This document shows, piece by piece, positions 59,967-64,000 of a stretch of DNA of 64,000 bases. Every line of letters begins with the position of its first letter. The stretch's first letter is position 1. The notes below the pieces were generated by a model. That model saw nothing but the letters and a program-made list of their open reading frames with translations. It made no database searches and had not been told where the DNA came from. The stretch is from assembly GCA_046331625.1 (NCBI GenBank), contig JAXLQL010000001.1, positions 620,001 to 684,000 of the forward strand. The letters run 5' to 3'. Source of the DNA: JAXLQL01 sp046331625. GTDB lineage: Bacteria; Acidobacteriota; Terriglobia; Bryobacterales; Bryobacteraceae. The position numbers and the translations under genes are program-made.

Positions 59967-62198
59967 TCATTCTTCCAAGCGCGCTTCGCCCAAGCCCTTC
60001 ACTGGCACGTTGTGCGCCTTGGCGTAGGTTTGGATGACGCCACTCAGCGAGTTCAACCACTGCTTCAACCCGATGCTCTCTTCGGGAACATACATGTAGC
60101 GTAGATCGGGAGTGCGGTCGGCGAAGTGGTCCTTTGTATCGTCGAGTACGTGAACGAAGGTCTTGCCATCGACCGAGCGACCCTTCGGAAATCGGCTCTT
60201 CTCGAACGCTCCCGTCAGCCGGAGGTAAGTCTCCGCGCCTTCGGCATGGAGCCGTGCAACGCGGTTGTGAGCCTCCACGAGCCGGCCTACGGCCTCTGCT
60301 GCTTTGCCAGCACGCGCTGACTCCGCTGCCACGATGAACGACCGTTCCGCGCCGGCCAAGCCGGCAACCAAGCGGAAGTGATGTCCAGCGAAGCGTGAGA
60401 GCGCCAGAAACAATTCCAGGTTGTACCGGTTCCGTTCCACCGCTCCCATTTGCACTTGAAGCGACTGCATCAGGCGGTCACTCTCGGCGATGCGTTGGCG
60501 CGACTCGCCGATGAACTTCTGATAGCGCACTCCGAACGCGGGAGTCACCGCGAGGTCAGAGGCTCGAGGCAATGGCGGCGGCGTGAGCGTGAGGTCATGG
60601 CGCTCGGTTCCCCGCCCCTTTCCGTATGAGTTGCCGTAGCCCGGCTTGCGCACGCGAGAAGTCACGCGGTCCCAGAGGCGCTGCCAGGCTCGGGTCTGCG
60701 CCTGCAGCATCCGGTAGATCTCGACGAGCGCATCGCCGGATTCGACTCCATAATAGAGGCGCATGAACTCCGCCACGTGCTGCTCTACCGAAGGCGTTCC
60801 GGCTTTCCACGCATACTGCGCCACCGCCGACCAGCCGAGCCAGAACGTCTCCGCATGCAGCCCCGAGTCTCCCCACGCGGCGCCGAAGGCTCCGATGGGA
60901 TTTGCGGCCCACACGCGACTCGAAGAAAATGTTTGAAACACACCGCGAAGCCGGCCCTGGGGTTGACCGCGCTCGAACTCGCCGGTGGGGGCGTCGCTCG
61001 TGTCGGGTAAATGGTCAGGAAACAGATATTCGGCGCCTTGCACGGATGTGTAGATCAACTGACGCATCCCCATCTGCTTCTCGTGCGGCGCGTATTCGTC
61101 CTCGCCCATCACGCCATCGATGATTCCGGCGGGGAGCATCGGTATGTGCTTGGCGAGCACGGGGTATTCGACCCAAGCAAGCATGCGGCGGCCGCGCGAA
61201 GCCAAGTGATCGTGAGCGCGCTTGGCGAATTCGATCCAGCGCAGACTGCGATTCTCGTCGTTGTATGGCTCGGTACACTTGGCGCCCATCCCGGCGTAGT
61301 AGACTTCGTCGGTGGAGGCGAAGAAGTACTCGACACCCTTGGTGGCGGCGATGACGTCATCATACATGCGGAAGATCAGCCGGTAGGTTTCTTCATTGCA
61401 CATGTCGGCCTGGTAGTTGTTGCCGTCGGCTTTGAGATGCGCGTACTGCGGATGCTTGAGCACGTAGGCTAGATGCGCCGGCGCTTGGATCACGGGGACT
61501 ACCTGGATGTAGCGCTCCCGCGCGTAGTCGACAATGTGCTGCAACTCGGCTGTGGTGAAAGCGCCCGGCGCGGCAATGCCCGGAACCGATGGATACTCGA
61601 ACTTGTCTTCGAGTTCGAAGCCGATCATGTTGATCTTCATGCGGGCTGACCAGTCGAGGTACTGCTCGAGGGTGGCGATGCGGTCTTGGTGATGTTTGGT
61701 ATCCCAGTGGAGGAAGCGGAGCGGGAGGCGCGGCCAGTCTTGGATGGTTCCCACGGGGAGGCGGTGGTCTTTGCGCACGAGTTGGAGTAGTGTCTGGACG
61801 CCGTAGTAGAGGCCGTGGTCGCCATTACCGGTGATTTCAATGAGGCGCGGCGCGATCGAGATGCGATAGGCCTGCGGCGCGACTTCGGCGTTCGCCTCAG
61901 GTACTGTGACGGTCAGCGCGCGCACCGAGAGCCGCACCACTTGCGATGCGCCAGTCTTCCACTCAACTCCGTGGAACTCCGCCATACCTCGGTTGAGATC
62001 ACGGAGGGCCGGGTGGCTGACTGGCAAGTCAGTGGAATCAACTCGCCAGTCACCTTCGAGCCTGATGTCGGAGTCCGCCAGTGTCACGTGTTGGGGGGTG
62101 GGGATGACAGAGTATCCGCGGAGCCAGAGAGGTGTCGCGAGGGGTTGTGCGAAGGCGAGGCTGTGGAAGAGGAGCGCGAGCGAGAGGCGGGATCTCAT
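59967..62198 (-). CDS. Exported GH20-like beta-N-acetylhexosaminidase
   Basis: A 743-residue protein with a signal peptide (MRSRLSLALLFHSLAFAQ from ATG 62198; ATG 62207 is also in frame). Residues 25-150 form a GH20b-type domain (YSVIPTPQHVTLADSDIRLE through GLYYGVQTLLQLV). The TIM barrel includes RFLHWDTKHHQDRI, VPVIQAPAHLAYVLKHP, and ASTDEVYYAG with the Asp-Glu pair typical of substrate-assisted GH20 catalysis. The C-terminal 250 residues are helical and of unknown role. It would remove N-acetylhexosamine from glycans such as chitin or peptidoglycan fragments. It lies 34 bp after the alpha/alpha-barrel gene on the same strand. Confidence 0.82.
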   Translation of the reverse strand: MRSRLSLALLFHSLAFAQPLATPLWLRGYSVIPTPQHVTLADSDIRLEGDWRVDSTDLPVSHPALRDLNRGMAEFHGVEWKTGASQVVRLSVRALTVTVPEANAEVAPQAYRISIAPRLIEITGNGDHGLYYGVQTLLQLVRKDHRLPVGTIQDWPRLPLRFLHWDTKHHQDRIATLEQYLDWSARMKINMIGFELEDKFEYPSVPGIAAPGAFTTAELQHIVDYARERYIQVVPVIQAPAHLAYVLKHPQYAHLKADGNNYQADMCNEETYRLIFRMYDDVIAATKGVEYFFASTDEVYYAGMGAKCTEPYNDENRSLRWIEFAKRAHDHLASRGRRMLAWVEYPVLAKHIPMLPAGIIDGVMGEDEYAPHEKQMGMRQLIYTSVQGAEYLFPDHLPDTSDAPTGEFERGQPQGRLRGVFQTFSSSRVWAANPIGAFGAAWGDSGLHAETFWLGWSAVAQYAWKAGTPSVEQHVAEFMRLYYGVESGDALVEIYRMLQAQTRAWQRLWDRVTSRVRKPGYGNSYGKGRGTERHDLTLTPPPLPRASDLAVTPAFGVRYQKFIGESRQRIAESDRLMQSLQVQMGAVERNRYNLELFLALSRFAGHHFRLVAGLAGAERSFIVAAESARAGKAAEAVGRLVEAHNRVARLHAEGAETYLRLTGAFEKSRFPKGRSVDGKTFVHVLDDTKDHFADRTPDLRYMYVPEESIGLKQWLNSLSGVIQTYAKAHNVPVKGLGEARLEE

Positions 62199-62232
62199 GT
62201 CGCACATTAGAGCATAGGGGCGACCTGGCGCA

Positions 62233-63948
62233 TCACGGCACGGTGATGCGGAACGCCAACTCGCGTTCGTTCGCCCTGACGTACTTTCCCTTGCGAGCCT
62301 GCAGCGGGATGGGCACGGTGAGCCGACCCACTGCATACTCGATCGCCGTTTCGGGTGCATCCGCGTAGGGGTTGTGCGGGTGCACGGGCCAAGAGAGCGA
62401 GGCACCCTCGGGAAGCTCGAGCGTCCAGCCATGATGGCGGATGCGGCGGCCGAGTTGCGCAGGTCCGAGCTCCACGTGTTCTGCGCCGATCTTCACGCGC
62501 TCGCTCGAGGCCATCACCAAGTCCTCTCCGGCTCTGAGGCACAACTGCAGATTGAGCCGCGTATCCGGACCCGGAGTTCCGCGACCGCTGATGACGAATC
62601 GCACGGGTAGCGCGTCCCCTTGAACAGGACCCACGAAGAGGTCAGCGAAGAAGGTGTTGTAGGCGAGCGATAGGCGGTCCTGCTCAGGCGTCATCTGCAA
62701 GCGGCTGCTCAGCGGCATGTGCACCAGCGCGCCGTTCACGGTTTCGTTGAACGTGGCGAGTTCCGGTTGGCGTTTGGAATTCGCGCCCGTGACGATGAGC
62801 CCGGTATCGCGATGAAAAATGCTCGCGTGCGATTGACGGTCGAGGTAGAAGCGGCTGTTGATGGCCTGTGTGTCGATGACTCCCGAGAGCGCCCACTGCC
62901 ACGGACCGCTCTTGCGGATCCCCGCGGGCGCCTGCTTCATCCGGAGCGAATAGCTATCTCGCAGAGCCGGTGGAGGCTCGGCTGGGCCTTCGTGGAAGTA
63001 GAGCGCGTCTTGCGCGAGCCTTCCGAGCGCATCGATGGTCAGCGTCTCCGGCTTGAAGAAGCTGGCGAGCCAGGCGGCGTATCCGCGCCCGTCGGCGAAA
63101 TGTGTGAAGGCGAACTGGCTCCACGCGCTCACGTTCCAGTGGCGATTGCGGTCATTCACCACATCGACGGGAGTTCCGTCGAGAAACGTGAAGTGCTCAT
63201 GGAAGTCGAGCGCGCGGCGGAGTGCGGGCAGAATCACCGGATCTCCACTGTGCTCGTAGTAAACCGCCAACGCCGAGAGCGTCAAGTGGTTGTATCCGGC
63301 AGTGGGACCGTTGCGGCTGTGCTCTCCCCAATAGCCATCCTCGGTCTGCTCCACGGTGGCGAAGCGTTTCAGGATCCTCGAGCCCAAGGCTTCCCACTCG
63401 GCGTTGCCGAACAGCTTGCCGCCGAGATAGAGATTCGCGGCCCACAGCGCGTAGTGATTCGGCGAGGTGCCCGTGTAGGGCGAGTTGTACCAGGGGAAGT
63501 CCACACGATCTCGCGCATCTTGCTCGAGCAGCGCGATGTTCTTCTCGATCTCGCGACGCCAACGCGCGCGCCGTTCGTCGCCGAGCGCGGGTCCGAGGAG
63601 ACGCCATGCTTCGAGCCACATGTAGTCATCCCAATCGCTGTCGCCTCGCGGCTCGTAGGCGCCGCTCGCGCTTTCGCGCGCGAGCAGATCGCCGATGCGG
63701 AGGGCGAGGTCGCGCATCTTCGTGTTCGCTGGGTCTCGAGAGTACAGCACGGCAGGAGCGAGGATCGCGTAGGGAAAATGCCGCCACCCGGGCGTGGCTT
63801 CGATTGTTTTCAGGTCCGCGTTGGGTTCGGCGTCGAGGCGCGCTTGCACTTTGGCCGACCCGGCTTCGAGCAAGCGTTGATAGTGCAGCGGCAGTTCCGC
63901 GGCCGTAACGAAGAGAGCGAAAAGCGGTGCGATCATGGCAGCGTCCAT
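62233..63948 (-). CDS. Exported alpha/alpha-barrel protein, heparinase/lyase-like, function unknown
   Basis: A 571-residue protein with a signal-like start (MDAAMIAPLFALFVTAAE; a shorter start at ATG 63936 is equally likely). The first 330 residues are helical with repeated aromatic motifs (DWDDYMWLEAWRLLGPAL, WYNSPYTGTSPNHYALWAAN, GPTAGYNHLTLSALAVYYEH), as in (alpha/alpha)6 toroids of polysaccharide lyases and DUF2264-like proteins. The last 220 residues are beta-rich (LELPEGASLSWPVHPHNPYA). No definite catalytic set was identified. Its place before the GH20 gene suggests a shared glycan substrate. Only 52 bp follow to the window edge, with no feature seen. Confidence 0.7.
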   Translation of the reverse strand: MDAAMIAPLFALFVTAAELPLHYQRLLEAGSAKVQARLDAEPNADLKTIEATPGWRHFPYAILAPAVLYSRDPANTKMRDLALRIGDLLARESASGAYEPRGDSDWDDYMWLEAWRLLGPALGDERRARWRREIEKNIALLEQDARDRVDFPWYNSPYTGTSPNHYALWAANLYLGGKLFGNAEWEALGSRILKRFATVEQTEDGYWGEHSRNGPTAGYNHLTLSALAVYYEHSGDPVILPALRRALDFHEHFTFLDGTPVDVVNDRNRHWNVSAWSQFAFTHFADGRGYAAWLASFFKPETLTIDALGRLAQDALYFHEGPAEPPPALRDSYSLRMKQAPAGIRKSGPWQWALSGVIDTQAINSRFYLDRQSHASIFHRDTGLIVTGANSKRQPELATFNETVNGALVHMPLSSRLQMTPEQDRLSLAYNTFFADLFVGPVQGDALPVRFVISGRGTPGPDTRLNLQLCLRAGEDLVMASSERVKIGAEHVELGPAQLGRRIRHHGWTLELPEGASLSWPVHPHNPYADAPETAIEYAVGRLTVPIPLQARKGKYVRANERELAFRITVP

Positions 63949-64000
63949 TCGTAGAGATGCAGGTGGCGGCGATGGCGTTGGAATGCCCGATCTGCGCGAA

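Overview
The window looks like chromosomal DNA of an Acidobacteriota bacterium of the Bryobacter/Solibacter type. The evidence is the uniformly high G+C content, a secreted protein ending in a TIGR03437-type domain (32822-34603), two very large Oar-like TonB-dependent receptors with carboxypeptidase-regulatory N-termini (40964-44455 and 54415-58005), a TIGR02999-type ECF sigma factor, many secreted hydrolases and sulfatases, and a dispersed double-hairpin repeat. There is no rRNA, phage or plasmid backbone. I see no CRISPR array and no conventional insertion sequence.

Layout. 1-2524: catabolic operon (amidohydrolase, TIM-barrel isomerase, MFS transporter). 2585-5550: tandemly duplicated Rpn-like nuclease locus with extra C-terminal tails. 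5496-7680: CoA-transferase/hydrolase and ChbG/HpnK-type deacetylase. 7990-10661: mlaE-mlaF-mlaD lipid transport operon. 10704-16615: P1 peptidase, a ParE/RelE-type toxin-antitoxin pair, SDR, membrane protein and two leucine-rich-repeat proteins. 16931-20098: divergent bifunctional penicillin-binding protein. 20174-25631: frameshifted lytic transglycosylase, M20 peptidase, MrfA-type helicase and queG. 25681-26148: decayed tandem copies of the queG 5' end. 26341-28431: radical SAM protein resembling the tetraether-lipid-synthase (MJ0619/Tes) group. 28517-29333: zeta-like kinase/toxin pair. 29320-34603: FG-GAP protein, AlaX and the TIGR03437 protein. 34714-38936: cysE, two sigma factors, a selenocysteine tRNA and an amino-acid permease. 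38976-40893: HNH nuclease, ComF and cupin. 40964-51802: TonB receptor, SGNH hydrolase, metallopeptidase, esterase, beta-lactamase-like protein, sulfatase, lytic transglycosylase and FHA protein. 52049-63948: a glycan or phosphoester scavenging region with sulfatase-like enzyme, TonB receptor, phosphodiesterase, GH20-type hexosaminidase and an alpha/alpha-barrel protein.

The most interesting signals are four. (1) The Rpn-like locus carries an internal Shine-Dalgarno plus GTG start exactly before its C-terminal domain. A second copy has lost the nuclease by a 4-bp deletion but keeps that internal reading frame, and further decayed C-terminal tails lie downstream. This fits the published gene-within-gene toxin-antitoxin model for Rpn proteins. 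(2) A clear tRNA-Sec gene (37365-37459) shares the window with an in-frame UGA (51005-51007). That UGA joins a cytoplasmic FHA plus membrane-anchor protein to a lytic transglycosylase that has no secretion signal of its own, so it is either a candidate selenoprotein or a nonsense-split gene. (3) A dispersed double-hairpin repeat has entered the queG coding sequence in frame. (4) Tandem partial gene duplications occur at two unrelated loci, the Rpn 3' tail and the queG 5' head.

Functional themes are cell-envelope maintenance (Mla, PBP, lytic transglycosylases, possible membrane-spanning lipid synthesis) and polymer scavenging through TonB receptors with secreted hydrolases. All functional names rest on reading motifs by eye; no database search was run.
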